64,000 bases of DNA from SAR202 cluster bacterium bin22 (GCA_002238505.1 MPMM01000001.1:558001-622000), one strand, 5' to 3'; counted from the stretch's first letter, positions 1 to 9,313 are shown. Numbers and translations are program-made. Notes: generated by a model from the sequence alone, not told the origin.

Positions 1-1
1 T

Positions 2-1555
2 AGCTTGAAGAGCGCCGAGGGTGTCGAGAAGATGATCTCCATTGGCGAAGAGATCAGTGACCTGGTCAAGGAGTTTGGCGGCTCCATGAGCGGGGAGCAC
101 GGCGACGGCATAGTACGCGGGGTGTGGACTGAGAAAATGTTTGGCCCCGATATCTACCAGGCATTCCGTGACCTGAAGAGCACATTTGATCCCCAGGGAA
201 TCATGAATCCTGGCAAGATTATTGACTGCCCCCCAATGCGGGAAAACCTTCGGTATGGGTCCGAATACAATGCCGACTCCCTGATACCTATCCTGGACTT
301 CTCCATGGACACCAACTACGCCGGCGCCGTAGAGATGTGCAATGGCATGGGCGCGTGCCGGAAGCTGACGGGTACCATGTGCCCCTCCTTCATGGCCACC
401 CGGGATGAGGAGCATTCCACCAGGGGTCGCGCCAATCTGCTGCGGGCCGCGTTGTCTGGAAAGTTGCCCGAGGGAACCATTACTGACCAGCGTCTCTACC
501 AGGCTATGGACCTTTGCCTGGAGTGCAAGGCCTGCAAGTCGGAGTGTGAGTCCGGCGTGGATATGGCCAAGCTCAAGTATGAATTCCTGGATAACTACTA
601 CAAGACCAATAAACGACCCTTCCGCAACAAGTTCTTTGCCCAGATTGCCCGCTACAGCCGCATGGGCAGCAGGTTCGCCCCCCTGGCGAATCTTGGTACG
701 TCTAATCCGGTAGGAAAGTTTCTTTCAAGCGCTATTCTGGGAGTGCATCCCAATCGTGAACTGCCCAAACTGGCAACTACGACTTTGACCCAGTGGTTCA
801 ACTACCGCCATACGTCGCGGGTACGCGGTACGCCCAAGGGGTCTGTTGCCCTGTTTAACGACACCTTTATGAATTACAACTATCCCGAAATTGGCATCGC
901 CGCGGTTGAGGTGCTGGAAGCGGCGGGCTACCGGGTGCAACTGGCCGAGGCCGAATGCTGCGGACGCCCCATGATATCCAAGGGAATGCTGGAAGACGCC
1001 GCCTCTTTTGCCAGGTACAACGTTGACCGCCTTTACCCCTTCGCCGACCAGGGAGTGCCCATTATTGGCTGCGAACCCAGTTGTCTCCTGACATTCCGAG
1101 ACGAATATCCGGAGTTTTGCCGCGACGAAAGGGCCGTAAAGGTTGCCGAACACAGTTTCCTGATAGACGAATTCCTGGCCATGCTGCACGAGCGGGGCGA
1201 ACTGGACCTGGAATTTACGGACCTGAAGAAGAAGGTACTGTTCCACGGCCATTGCCACCAGAAATCGCTGGTGGGCACTGCACCCTCCATGGCTGCACTG
1301 AAGCTGCCACCAGGTTACGAGGTTGAGTTGATCAACTCAGGTTGCTGCGGCATGGCCGGATCTTTCGGATTCGAAAAGGAACACTACGACATTTCAATGT
1401 CTATTGGCGAACAGGTGCTGTTTCCCACCATCCGCGAGCGGGGAGCCGACTGGGAGGTGGCCGTGATGGGCGTGTCCTGCCGCCAGCAGGTGGAGCACGG
1501 AACCGGACGTCCCGCCAGGCACCTGGTTGAGGTGCTCAGGGACGCCATTGTCTGA
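2..1555 (+). CDS. FAD-linked oxidase / Fe-S (GlcD-GlcF-like) fusion, 5' truncated
   Basis: The reading frame is open to the left edge, so this is the C-terminal part of a longer protein. It begins with the end of a FAD-binding oxidase domain (SGEHGDG motif, then FDPQGIMNPGKI). Two ferredoxin-like clusters follow (CNGMGACRK with a later C, then CLECKACKSEC near residues 165-180). Two CCG-type domains come last (AECCGRP near 318, NSGCCGMAGSFG near 445). This order is known from large D-lactate/glycolate-type dehydrogenases in which the GlcD-like flavoprotein and GlcF-like electron-transfer protein are one chain. The likely role is oxidation of a 2-hydroxyacid with electrons passed through the clusters to the membrane pool; the substrate cannot be told. 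It converges on the secreted-protein gene, with 16 bp between stops. Confidence 0.88.
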   Translation, partial: SLKSAEGVEKMISIGEEISDLVKEFGGSMSGEHGDGIVRGVWTEKMFGPDIYQAFRDLKSTFDPQGIMNPGKIIDCPPMRENLRYGSEYNADSLIPILDFSMDTNYAGAVEMCNGMGACRKLTGTMCPSFMATRDEEHSTRGRANLLRAALSGKLPEGTITDQRLYQAMDLCLECKACKSECESGVDMAKLKYEFLDNYYKTNKRPFRNKFFAQIARYSRMGSRFAPLANLGTSNPVGKFLSSAILGVHPNRELPKLATTTLTQWFNYRHTSRVRGTPKGSVALFNDTFMNYNYPEIGIAAVEVLEAAGYRVQLAEAECCGRPMISKGMLEDAASFARYNVDRLYPFADQGVPIIGCEPSCLLTFRDEYPEFCRDERAVKVAEHSFLIDEFLAMLHERGELDLEFTDLKKKVLFHGHCHQKSLVGTAPSMAALKLPPGYEVELINSGCCGMAGSFGFEKEHYDISMSIGEQVLFPTIRERGADWEVAVMGVSCRQQVEHGTGRPARHLVEVLRDAIV

Positions 1556-1571
1556 AGCCGGCAGCGAGCGG

Positions 1572-3362
1572 TCAAGGGAGTGAAACAATAAGTGCCGTCT
1601 GGCCGTAATTCCGGGCTACTACGGTGAGATCGTAGATGTCCACCACTTCGTCGCCATTAGAGTCGCCGAAGCTCAACGTAATCGTGGGAATCTCCAGTGT
1701 TTGTCCGGGCTCCACCTGGATGCCTTTTATTGCCGCGGACAGGTGGCCGGGCGCCCTCAGGTTAAGGTCGAATATCCCATCCGGGGCCCGCACCACAAAC
1801 AAGCCCTCTCTGTCCACGAAGGCTGCCTCTCCTTCAATTTCGACGTAGGCGCCGAGGCTGTTTTTACTGCCCTGCAACAATACTGTTCCCCTCACACCGC
1901 CTTCCTCGAAGGGCGCGGAAAGGGACTTTGCGGGTTGGTATGTTACTTCGCCGCCGCCCGAGAAGATTCCCACAAGCTCTTCCTTGGAGGCTGAGCCGCT
2001 CGGTATGGCCAAAGGTTCCTTATACAAGGAATGCGCAGTCCAGGCATTGATCCTGGTTGCAGGACTTCGTGAGGTTAAGATCGACTCTGGGGACAACGCA
2101 TGCGGTGAATCAGTTACGAAGGGGAAATGGTAAACCGTAGCATTTGATTCGGAGGGAGTCTCGATTTCCGGAGCCAAAGTTGCGGAATTGAGACTGGCTT
2201 GTTCGAAGAGGGTTAACGGACGGCCAGGTTCACCACCATCAGTGCCAATCTGCGGATTAGCAAGGTTGTGTTCCAGCCGCGCTTCCCTCGGTACCCCAAA
2301 GGGGGTTTTGAGTGGTTCCAATTCAGTCTTCAAGTTGGGTTCAGAAACGCCGGCGGCATCTGCTGGGAGGGATTGTCTGAAGTGCACTTGATCCAGGGCT
2401 TCCGCGCTGGTTTCCACTATGGGACCAGAAAGAGCCAGGTTGGAATGAGCATTGGTGTCGGAAAATCTTACCGGGATGTAAGCAGTCGCGATGGTTGAAA
2501 TGCCTGGTTGTGCCAATGCCGAGGAAGAGGGCTGAAGGGCCGGGGAAGCGAAGATGGTTTCCAGTCCCTGATGAGTAGTGGAAACGTTGGGACCAGAGGC
2601 TTCAAGGCTTTGCTTCGCGGCTATTGTGCTGCTAAATGGATATGTCAGGGATTCTGGCGACGTTGACAGGTCACTCAATACCAGAGAAGTGTAAGCGTCC
2701 GCTTCCTCTGAGGCCGCGAATAACTCAGTTAGGCCCTCATGGTCGGTCGTGACCGAAGGCTTTTCCATGGTGAAGCCGTCGCCAAAAGTTGATTGGGGAG
2801 ACTTTCCCGAAGCAAAGGTAATGCCGTCGGGTTCCGGAGCTGCAATTATCCAGATGCCGGGCAACAAACTCATGGAATTGTTGCTGGAGTTGGCATCTCC
2901 TTCCAGGGAGACCGTCGCGGTCAAGGCGTGAATAGTACCCGGGGTAGGAGGGCCCGGCGGCGGCGGACCTCCCGATGCGCCCTCCGTATTCCACTGCATA
3001 TTGACTGTCGAAGAAGCCATTCCATCCAGAGTGGTCGCCTGAGTCGCAATTGTCTCAGCGGCAGTGTCATCCACCAGTTGCACCTGGAAGGTCTCGGTTT
3101 CGTGCCCGTTATTGGCCACACCCACCTGAATGACGACGATATCTCCCTCATTGGCAAAGGGCGGCCCTGACTGAACGATGGAAGTTACCGCCACGTCTCG
3201 GGAGCTTTGCTGCCCTGCAAAGTATGGCGCCGAAGACGGTTCCGACACGTCCGCAGTAGCTGGGACCAACGAGGCAGAAACTCCGAAAGCGAGTAACCCA
3301 GCCGTCAGGGCCATCAAAACCTTTGCCGGAGGGCGTGTTCTGATACGCCCGACCCGATGCAT
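1572..3362 (-). CDS. secreted protein with CARDB-like and C-terminal dockerin-like region
   Basis: A 596-residue exported protein. The start is taken at the ATG whose A is also the last base of the upstream stop (TGATG), which implies translational coupling; an in-frame ATG 26 codons upstream lies inside the previous gene. The N-terminus is basic and followed by a hydrophobic stretch (VLMALTAGLLAFG), a signal peptide. Residues about 55-150 resemble a CARDB adhesion domain. A long Ser/Thr/Pro-rich low-complexity middle follows, then a carboxypeptidase-regulatory-like segment (VRGTVLLQG...AYVEIEG). The end, GDSNGDEVVDIYDL followed by VVARNYGQT, matches one calcium-binding dockerin-type repeat. 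Only one repeat is visible, so cohesin binding is doubtful. A surface-structural role is an inference. Confidence 0.75.
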   Translation of the reverse strand: MHRVGRIRTRPPAKVLMALTAGLLAFGVSASLVPATADVSEPSSAPYFAGQQSSRDVAVTSIVQSGPPFANEGDIVVIQVGVANNGHETETFQVQLVDDTAAETIATQATTLDGMASSTVNMQWNTEGASGGPPPPGPPTPGTIHALTATVSLEGDANSSNNSMSLLPGIWIIAAPEPDGITFASGKSPQSTFGDGFTMEKPSVTTDHEGLTELFAASEEADAYTSLVLSDLSTSPESLTYPFSSTIAAKQSLEASGPNVSTTHQGLETIFASPALQPSSSALAQPGISTIATAYIPVRFSDTNAHSNLALSGPIVETSAEALDQVHFRQSLPADAAGVSEPNLKTELEPLKTPFGVPREARLEHNLANPQIGTDGGEPGRPLTLFEQASLNSATLAPEIETPSESNATVYHFPFVTDSPHALSPESILTSRSPATRINAWTAHSLYKEPLAIPSGSASKEELVGIFSGGGEVTYQPAKSLSAPFEEGGVRGTVLLQGSKNSLGAYVEIEGEAAFVDREGLFVVRAPDGIFDLNLRAPGHLSAAIKGIQVEPGQTLEIPTITLSFGDSNGDEVVDIYDLTVVARNYGQTALIVSLP

Positions 3363-4354
3363 CAGCCTGCGCTCGAGTAGATAATCATGAGAAGCGCTCC
3401 GGATGCTCCCCCGTCCCTTTCGGACTGTATCAGCTTCCATGAATGAGTTGAAGTCCCTTCCGATTCTGTCAGGCTCGTGGTGGAGCTATAGATTCCCTTA
3501 ACGCACGTTTCTGCAAGAACGTCGGTTTCATCCAGGGTTACCTTTGCGCAGGGCGCCTGGGCATTATTGCCCTGGGAAATCCACATGGTGGTTGAAACCT
3601 CTTCGACAACAATGGAGTCCGGAACGGCTAACTGCACAGGGTACTCGCCCCGTTCATGTCTGGAGATTGCCAGCATCAGGAAGTTCGCTGCGTCGGTATG
3701 CTGCCAGTGGTAGTACCCCAGTCCAGAATCATCATGCTCAATAGCCGTTTCCTGCAGCGCTTCGCCGATTACTACATTAATGGCGTCCAGCAAGGTATTG
3801 TCGTTTATGTCAGTTATCAACGGGGTCTCCCAGTCAATGCCACTGGCCTGCCAGATTTGCGATGCGGGTTGGTCGAGGGGCAGGTAGGCCACAATCCAGC
3901 CTTCATCGTCGTAATAAAGATTGACCGAAGACGTAAGGGAATCAATATTTTTCAGTGACAGTGTCGCAACGGTAAAGTTGTTGCCTACGTCAACCAACTT
4001 TGCCGGGGAGGCAAGGGCGGTGACCACACCGGACTCAATTGGGCCAAATATGTGGTCATCCACCGCGTCCTTGTCGAGACTATTGGAACCGTCCTTCTCC
4101 CGGCGGTAGTAGGCAGAAAAGCCGGCAGAATCCGAGGGAAAAGCCAGTTCGGAACCTTGCAAGGCTGGCCGTGCCGCATGAGTCAGCCGGGAGACCAACA
4201 TATTCGGTTCCGGTTCCCATGATTCTGCTTCGACGGAGGCCGGGCTGACTAATAACTGCAGCGCCAGAATGAAGACGAGAAACCCAAGAGAGAATAAGTA
4301 GGGCCTCACCATTGGATAACGATGTATCGCACCACCAAATACTTTGTAACGCAT
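3362..4354 (-). CDS. hypothetical exported protein, coupled to the dockerin-like gene
   Basis: About 330 residues with an N-terminal signal or anchor (FSLGFLVFILALQLLV followed by SPASVEAES). No enzymatic motif is recognised. The middle has a globular alternation of the kind NNFTVATLSLKN...YYDDEGWIVAYLP, and two cysteines lie near the C-terminus (APCAKV, ETCVKG). The open frame extends to 4477, but a probable promoter lies at 4383-4411, so the start is placed at 4354 (next ATG 4312). The stop overlaps the start of the next gene by one base, so the two exported proteins are probably made together. The family is unknown to me, and a joint envelope function is inferred only from the coupling. 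Confidence 0.6.
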   Translation of the reverse strand: MRYKVFGGAIHRYPMVRPYLFSLGFLVFILALQLLVSPASVEAESWEPEPNMLVSRLTHAARPALQGSELAFPSDSAGFSAYYRREKDGSNSLDKDAVDDHIFGPIESGVVTALASPAKLVDVGNNFTVATLSLKNIDSLTSSVNLYYDDEGWIVAYLPLDQPASQIWQASGIDWETPLITDINDNTLLDAINVVIGEALQETAIEHDDSGLGYYHWQHTDAANFLMLAISRHERGEYPVQLAVPDSIVVEEVSTTMWISQGNNAQAPCAKVTLDETDVLAETCVKGIYSSTTSLTESEGTSTHSWKLIQSERDGGASGALLMIIYSSAG

Positions 4355-4382
4355 TGCACAATATCCAGTCAAAAAGTGCGTA

Positions 4383-4411
4383 TTTTTAACACATTGCTTT
4401 CGGACGGTCAA
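4383..4411 (-). promoter_or_regulatory. sigma-70-like promoter for the secreted-protein pair
   Basis: On the minus strand TTGACC (4411-4406), a 17-base spacer and TAAAAA (4388-4383). The predicted transcript start near 4376 leaves a short leader before the ATG at 4354 and rules out the longer open frame. Confidence 0.45.
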
Positions 4412-4491
4412 CTTTGCGAATCGAGGTAGAGGCCTGCACGTAAATGAAGGGACCCCGGGATTTGCTGGCAATCTCAATTGGAACGCAAATG

Positions 4492-4524
4492 AAAAAGCGC
4501 CACGGAAGAATTGTCCCGTGACGC
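4492..4524 (-). terminator. intrinsic terminator of the amidase gene
   Basis: Minus-strand hairpin with nine-base arms (4524-4516 and 4505-4497), one mismatch, followed directly by five T (4496-4492). It lies 30 bp after the amidase stop. Confidence 0.75.
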
Positions 4525-4554
4525 CAGCAATTTATTGGACTGGATTATATAGGG

Positions 4555-5982
4555 TCAGGATACCGGAGGCAGCTTGTCGCCCCAGGGTCTGGCCCGCTCA
4601 AAAGCGGCGCTGGCCTGTAGAATCCTGGCTTCCGATCCCCGGGGTCCTACCAGGTGCAGGCCGATGGGCATTCCGGCGTTTTCCGGCTCTGCAGAGAAGC
4701 CGCAGGGAATACTTGCCGCAGTCTGCCCGGTCATGTTTATGGGGAAGGTAAAGGGCAGGTAACCCCAGAAGGGGTCCACCTTCTTGCCGCCAATGACTTC
4801 CGGACGCTGCTCTATGGGGAACGCAGGTACCGCCATAGTAGGCGACAGCAAAAGGTCGTAATCGTCAAAAACCACTTCCATTTGCCGGCGTAGTTGGTCC
4901 ACCCTCAGAAGCGCCCGGGAGAGGTCCGCCCCGGTAACCTGCGCGCCATTATCGAAGGCCCTCAAGCCGTAGTAGGTGAACTCCTCCCGGTGTTCGTCAA
5001 GCAGGTGACCGTAGGAGGTATATGAAGCCGTGGAGAAAACGTTCCAAAACGCCTCAAAGGGGTCTTCAATGTCCAGATTCGGAGTCTCGATCCTTGCTCC
5101 CATATCTTCAAAGACTGTAGCCGCCGATTCGCATATCCTCACAACTTCCGGGTCCACTCCGGCATATCCGAAGTCTGGACTCCAGGCGATTCGCCAGCCT
5201 TCCACTCCTCTCTCCAATCCCTCAGAAAAATCTGGCGGGGTGTCCCGCATGGAAACCGGGTCCCGGGGATCAGGTCCGGCCAGCACCTGTAACAGCAACG
5301 CTGTATCAGCGACAGTTCGGGACATTGGCCCGGACTGGGAAAAGTGGTTGGCTGCCGGAAAGCCGTAACCACCATACCTCGGCACTCTGCCCTGGGACGG
5401 TTTGATCCCAAAAAGCCCGCTAAAGCTGGCGGGTATGCGAACTGAACCGCCTCCGTCGCTGCCCGTAGCCAGGGTGCAGAGTCCCGATGCAAGCGCGGCT
5501 GCCGCACCCCCGCTGGACCCACCTGGTGTCCTGTCAGTGTTCCACGGATTGCGGCAGGGCTCGCCCAGCTTGTTTTCCGTGGTTCCCGACAGCCCGAACT
5601 CGGGTGTGTTGGTTTTCCCCAGGATGATTGCTCCCGCTGCCTTTACTCGCTCCACAACCACTGAATCAACGTCGGGGACCCGGTCACGAAAGATGGCCGA
5701 ACCAAGGGTGGTTGGTACACCCTTCGTCATTTCCAGGTCCTTGATCGAAACCGGTATGCCATGGAGTGGCCCGAGGGAGGTACCCTGCTGCACTGCCTCC
5801 TGGGCTCTCCTGGCCTCCTCCATTGCCGGCTCGGGGCACCGGGCCAGGTAGGCGTTGAGCTTGGGATTCAAGCTTTCGATTCTGCTGAAGAACCCTTCCG
5901 TAAGTTCCACGCAGGAGACTTGGCCGGAATCAATCAGCTGCCTCAGTTCCGTTGCCGACTTGAACGCCAGTTCCTTGTCCAT
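4555..5982 (-). CDS. amidase signature family hydrolase
   Basis: A 475-residue member of the amidase signature family, which hydrolyses amide bonds with a Ser-cisSer-Lys triad. Visible signatures are the catalytic lysine in VSIKDLEMTKG, the Gly/Ser-rich block TPGGSSGGAAAA, and the two serines in GSDGGGSVRIPASFSG. The start at 5982 is chosen because AGGAGGTG (5998-5991) lies eight bases upstream; the open frame runs 16 codons further. The protein is cytoplasmic with no signal peptide. The substrate is unknown; aryl- or alkyl-amides are usual for such stand-alone members. It is not GatA, since no gatB or gatC adjoins. It is transcribed alone and closed by the hairpin at 4492-4524. Confidence 0.9.
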   Translation of the reverse strand: MDKELAFKSATELRQLIDSGQVSCVELTEGFFSRIESLNPKLNAYLARCPEPAMEEARRAQEAVQQGTSLGPLHGIPVSIKDLEMTKGVPTTLGSAIFRDRVPDVDSVVVERVKAAGAIILGKTNTPEFGLSGTTENKLGEPCRNPWNTDRTPGGSSGGAAAALASGLCTLATGSDGGGSVRIPASFSGLFGIKPSQGRVPRYGGYGFPAANHFSQSGPMSRTVADTALLLQVLAGPDPRDPVSMRDTPPDFSEGLERGVEGWRIAWSPDFGYAGVDPEVVRICESAATVFEDMGARIETPNLDIEDPFEAFWNVFSTASYTSYGHLLDEHREEFTYYGLRAFDNGAQVTGADLSRALLRVDQLRRQMEVVFDDYDLLLSPTMAVPAFPIEQRPEVIGGKKVDPFWGYLPFTFPINMTGQTAASIPCGFSAEPENAGMPIGLHLVGPRGSEARILQASAAFERARPWGDKLPPVS

Positions 5983-6150
5983 ACTTCCGTCACCTCCTGG
6001 AGACTTGGGCCAACCTTCAATTTTGGTCAATTCTCGAACATTTTTTAGATAGCCACCAAAAACAGTTTCTATCTACAATCCGGGTGATTATAGCAAAGCG
6101 GCGCCGGAAGACTGCGACGATCCTGGAATCCGGCGGGAAGGACAACCTGT

Positions 6151-7182
6151 TTGAGCGGGGTCGGCATCATCGCTAATCCGGCGGCCAGCAAGGACATTCG
6201 CCGGCTGGTAGCCCAGGGGAGAGTCATTCCCGACTGGGAAAAAGTGAACATAGTACGCCGGGTTATGGTGGGGCTGCAGTCAACGGGCATTGAGCAAGTT
6301 ATTGCCATGCCGGACAGCTCTCACCTTTGCCAGCGGGCCCGGGACGACTCGCATTTGTCCCTTGATGTTTCCCTGCTGGAGATGCCTTACTACTACACCG
6401 AAGGGGATACGATCCGGGCGGCCGAACTCATGGGGCAGCAGGGCGTATCCTGCCTGGTAACCCTGGGCGGTGACGGCACCAATCGCGCGGTCGCCTGCGG
6501 ATGTACGACTATTCCCATAATCCCTATCTCCACGGGCACCAACAATGTCTTCCCTCAGATGGTTGAAGGAACCCTGGCCGGACTGGTTGCAGGGCTGGTG
6601 GCGGATGGAAGGCTGCAGCCGGAGATGGTTTCGGTAGTCAGCAAGACTTTGTCAGTCTATGTGGATGACGAATTTCGGGACCTGGCGCTGGTGGATGTAG
6701 CCCTGTCCAGGGAACGCTATGTTGCTACCCGGGCAATCTGGGATCTGGGGACCCTGTTCGAAGTGTTTCTGACTCGCGCCGAACCGGCGTCCATCGGCCT
6801 CTCATCGGTAGGCGCAAGACTCCAGAGAGTCTCTTTGAACGATTCCGGGGGTCTCCGTTACGTATTGGCCGGCCCTGAAAGCCCGTCATCAGTGGCACAA
6901 GGAGGCCAGGATAGTGTAGTTGCCGAACCGGTCACCGTGTCGGCGCCGATTGCTCCTGGCATGGTCTCTGATGTCAACATAAGCCGGTGGGAGAGATTAA
7001 CCGAAGGTCATCGGGTCGAGCTGGAGCCAAGGTACAGTTCGGTGGCCCTGGATGGCGAGCGGGCCTTCACGGTCACGCCCGCGCAAAAGGTAGAGATTTC
7101 AGTCCAAAGGAATGGGCCTCCGGTAATCCAGGTGGAAAGAGCCCTCCAGGTGGCCTCCGAGCTTGGACTGTTCAGGAATTGA
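6151..7182 (+). CDS. ATP-NAD kinase / AcoX-like protein
   Basis: A 343-residue protein related to the NAD kinase/AcoX superfamily. The nucleotide-binding GGDGTNR (near residue 110) and the following STGTNNVFP are the hallmark GGDGT and downstream asparagine motifs. The N-terminus (VGIIANPAAS) is the first strand and loop of the kinase fold. AcoX proteins are often found with acetoin or 2-oxoacid catabolic genes and their reaction is not firmly known. A dedicated NAD kinase is less likely, given the loosely conserved C-terminal half. Translation probably starts at TTG 6151 with GGGAAGG upstream. It is divergent from the amidase and 52 bp ahead of the methyltransferase. Confidence 0.75.
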   Translation: MSGVGIIANPAASKDIRRLVAQGRVIPDWEKVNIVRRVMVGLQSTGIEQVIAMPDSSHLCQRARDDSHLSLDVSLLEMPYYYTEGDTIRAAELMGQQGVSCLVTLGGDGTNRAVACGCTTIPIIPISTGTNNVFPQMVEGTLAGLVAGLVADGRLQPEMVSVVSKTLSVYVDDEFRDLALVDVALSRERYVATRAIWDLGTLFEVFLTRAEPASIGLSSVGARLQRVSLNDSGGLRYVLAGPESPSSVAQGGQDSVVAEPVTVSAPIAPGMVSDVNISRWERLTEGHRVELEPRYSSVALDGERAFTVTPAQKVEISVQRNGPPVIQVERALQVASELGLFRN

Positions 7183-7234
7183 AGAAAGGCAAATGGTTGT
7201 GCCTTAAGGGTTAGTGAAGGGTGGTGAGGAATAT

Positions 7235-8119
7235 ATGGCAATGGTAATCGAACGGGGCAGAGCAGCGGTCAATCTTGGTAACGAGAGGATCTGCGACTGT
7301 CCTCCAAAGCACATCAACTGTATGACGGCAAAGGAGTGGATTAAGTCCCAGCTTGGAGTATGGCAATTTCACTACGAATCCAGGGACGTTCGGGATAAGA
7401 GCGCTCATCCCGCGACATACCCTATATCCCTGGCATCTCGCTGCATATCATTGTTTACCCACGAGGGAGAACTGGTGCTGGACCCCTTTGTGGGTAGTGG
7501 CACCACATTGGTGGCGGCCAGAGACCTGAACCGCAATGCTATTGGGTTCGATCTGAAGGACGAGTACATTGATCTCTGCCACGGACGACTTGACGATATG
7601 GCTGAATCGGACGGCTCAACCCAGTTGGCCCTGTGTGCCGATGCCAGGTCGATCGAAGCATATTTGGAGCCTGAGTCTGTCAGCCTGGTATTGACTTCGC
7701 CTCCATACGCCAATCTCCTGAATCGGCCGCGCCTCAACAAAAGCCGCAGGGGTGCGGAGCGGAAGAATGACCAGTACCTCAAGACCGAGCAATACAGCCA
7801 GGACGCCAGAGACCTGGGAATCCTTGACCTGGAAGCCTACCAGGAGGCCATGGCGGATATCTATGGCGGGCTATTCCCACTGCTGAAGGAACGGGGCCAT
7901 TGCGTAATCGACGTACCCGATATGTGGCTGGACAATCGGCGCATCACTATCCATACTGCGGTGGTTGAAGCGCTTCGGTCGGTTGGATATGAACTGCGCA
8001 ACACAATAATCTGGGACCGCACCAATATAGTAAATCGGGTTGGTATCTTCGGTTGGCCTTCCAACTACATCACCATGGGAACTACCTTCGAGTACTTGCT
8101 GGACTTCTGGAAGCCCTAG
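7235..8119 (+). CDS. DNA methyltransferase, N4-cytosine/N6-adenine type, orphan
   Basis: A 294-residue amino-methyltransferase. It has motif X (HPATYPISLA), the SAM-binding motif I (DPFVGSGTT) and then the catalytic motif IV TSPPY, giving an X-I-IV order. SPPY is common in N4-cytosine enzymes and also occurs in some N6-adenine enzymes. ATG 7235 is preferred over GTG 7214 because GGTGAGG lies just upstream. No restriction endonuclease or specificity subunit adjoins, so it is an orphan, perhaps regulatory or epigenetic. The target site cannot be read from sequence. It may be co-transcribed with the AcoX-like gene. Confidence 0.85.
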   Translation: MAMVIERGRAAVNLGNERICDCPPKHINCMTAKEWIKSQLGVWQFHYESRDVRDKSAHPATYPISLASRCISLFTHEGELVLDPFVGSGTTLVAARDLNRNAIGFDLKDEYIDLCHGRLDDMAESDGSTQLALCADARSIEAYLEPESVSLVLTSPPYANLLNRPRLNKSRRGAERKNDQYLKTEQYSQDARDLGILDLEAYQEAMADIYGGLFPLLKERGHCVIDVPDMWLDNRRITIHTAVVEALRSVGYELRNTIIWDRTNIVNRVGIFGWPSNYITMGTTFEYLLDFWKP

Positions 8120-8192
8120 CGCGGGCCCGGTCTTTGGTATCTACTCTTCAACAATCTGACTCCAGACATATCTCCCGCCCGCTGAGGGGCAC

Positions 8193-8942
8193 TTGTTAAC
8201 CGGGGTAGAACTCCTTATCGCCCTGTTGGCGGTGTTGGCAGGCGCGACCATTATGGGGACCGTCAGCTTTGGTATGGGGCTGGTCGTGGCGCCGGTGCTC
8301 CTGCTGTTCCTGGACCCCAAGGATGCCATTGTCACCGTCAATGCAATAATTCCCATCCTGCTTGCCTTTGTACTCCTGACAACCTGGCGTTACCTGCAGC
8401 TCAGTCGCCTTAAGGGAATGGCGCTGGGGGGCATCCTGGCAGTTCCCCTGGGGGTGCTGGTACTGGAATCCGCCAACCCCACCTTTCTGAGAATCACCAT
8501 TGGCGCGGCGATACTTTGCCTGGGCGTGTTGAACTTGCTGAACATTCAATTGCCCATGGCCAACCGCCGCGGCTCCGGCCTCTTCGTCGGGTTCCTCACT
8601 TCCCTGTCCATAACCACTCTGAGTATCGGCGGGCCGCTGGCTGCCGCTTATGTAGTCGCCCAGAACTGGGAACGAGAACAGATGCGGTCTGCCCTGGCCT
8701 TTTACTTCATTTGTACCTATGTGGTGGGGTTTGTGTTGTATTACGCAACCGGGCTGGTTGACCGAGAGACACTGATAAACATTGGGTTGATGGTGCCATC
8801 GCTGGTAGCAGGGTTCGGCATAGGGGCAGTGCTGGTGCGGCGCATGAATACGGCGGTGTTTCGCTACGTGGCTATAGGTGTAATCATTACCGGCAGCCTG
8901 GTTCTTCTGGGGCAGGAGGTATCGAAGGTATTGGCAGGCTAG
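8193..8942 (+). CDS. TauE/SafE family sulfite exporter-like permease
   Basis: A 249-residue integral membrane protein with about eight hydrophobic segments. It has the TauE/SafE-type N-terminus (LLIALLAVLAGATIMGTVSFGMG) and an internal repeat of the same type in the second half. The family exports sulfite, sulfoacetate or related organosulfur anions across the cytoplasmic membrane; the substrate here is unknown. TTG 8193 follows GAGGGG and gives a length normal for the family. No sulfur-metabolism gene is adjacent, so function rests on the family alone. Confidence 0.82.
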   Translation: MLTGVELLIALLAVLAGATIMGTVSFGMGLVVAPVLLLFLDPKDAIVTVNAIIPILLAFVLLTTWRYLQLSRLKGMALGGILAVPLGVLVLESANPTFLRITIGAAILCLGVLNLLNIQLPMANRRGSGLFVGFLTSLSITTLSIGGPLAAAYVVAQNWEREQMRSALAFYFICTYVVGFVLYYATGLVDRETLINIGLMVPSLVAGFGIGAVLVRRMNTAVFRYVAIGVIITGSLVLLGQEVSKVLAG

Positions 8943-9201
8943 TAGGCCAACCGGTTTGAAACGAATGATGGCTGCTAAATCTGTATAGTCATTCCGGCCT
9001 TGAGCCGGAAGCCAGACAGGTTGAGAAAGGGCAACTGCAGGGCTAAGAGGGACTCTGGATTCCCGCTTTCGCCGGCAATACGGTTAAACCCCAACCCTTC
9101 ATTGCAATGCAGTTGAACTATTGGGAACCGGATAATCGATTGCGCCCCTTCTGCGATGCCGGCTCTGCTGGCAGAGCTTCATCGGGTTAATCGCCAGTCG
9201 C
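8943..9201. other. gene-free spacer with degenerate palindromic repeats
   Basis: No gene is seen. It contains a perfect seven-base inverted repeat, TTCCGGC and GCCGGAA, around a five-base loop at 8992-9010. About 50 bp on, a second eroded palindrome lies near 9058-9080 (GGATTCCCGC, TTTC, then an imperfect complement). The ATTCC-palindrome-GGAAT layout resembles dispersed REP-like repeats of bacterial intergenic regions, but only these two are in the window. Confidence 0.4.
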
Positions 9202-9232
9202 AAAAAAGTGGGGCAGCCACAATGGCTGCCCC
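9202..9232 (-). terminator. intrinsic terminator downstream of trxB
   Basis: Minus-strand hairpin with perfect ten-base arms GGGGCAGCCA and TGGCTGCCCC (9232-9223 and 9219-9210), a three-base loop, then a run of six T (9207-9202). Confidence 0.88.
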
Positions 9233-9313
9233 TGCTCGATTTCCATCAGGACTCCCGGGAACCCCTGACGAGGGTCAAGGCGTTGTCCTGGGCGTCATAC
9301 GCCGCGCGCTTGA

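Noticed and set aside
6069-6308. Minus-strand frame opposite the AcoX-like gene start
   Set aside because: A shadow of the AcoX-like coding frame; no promoter or ribosome site.
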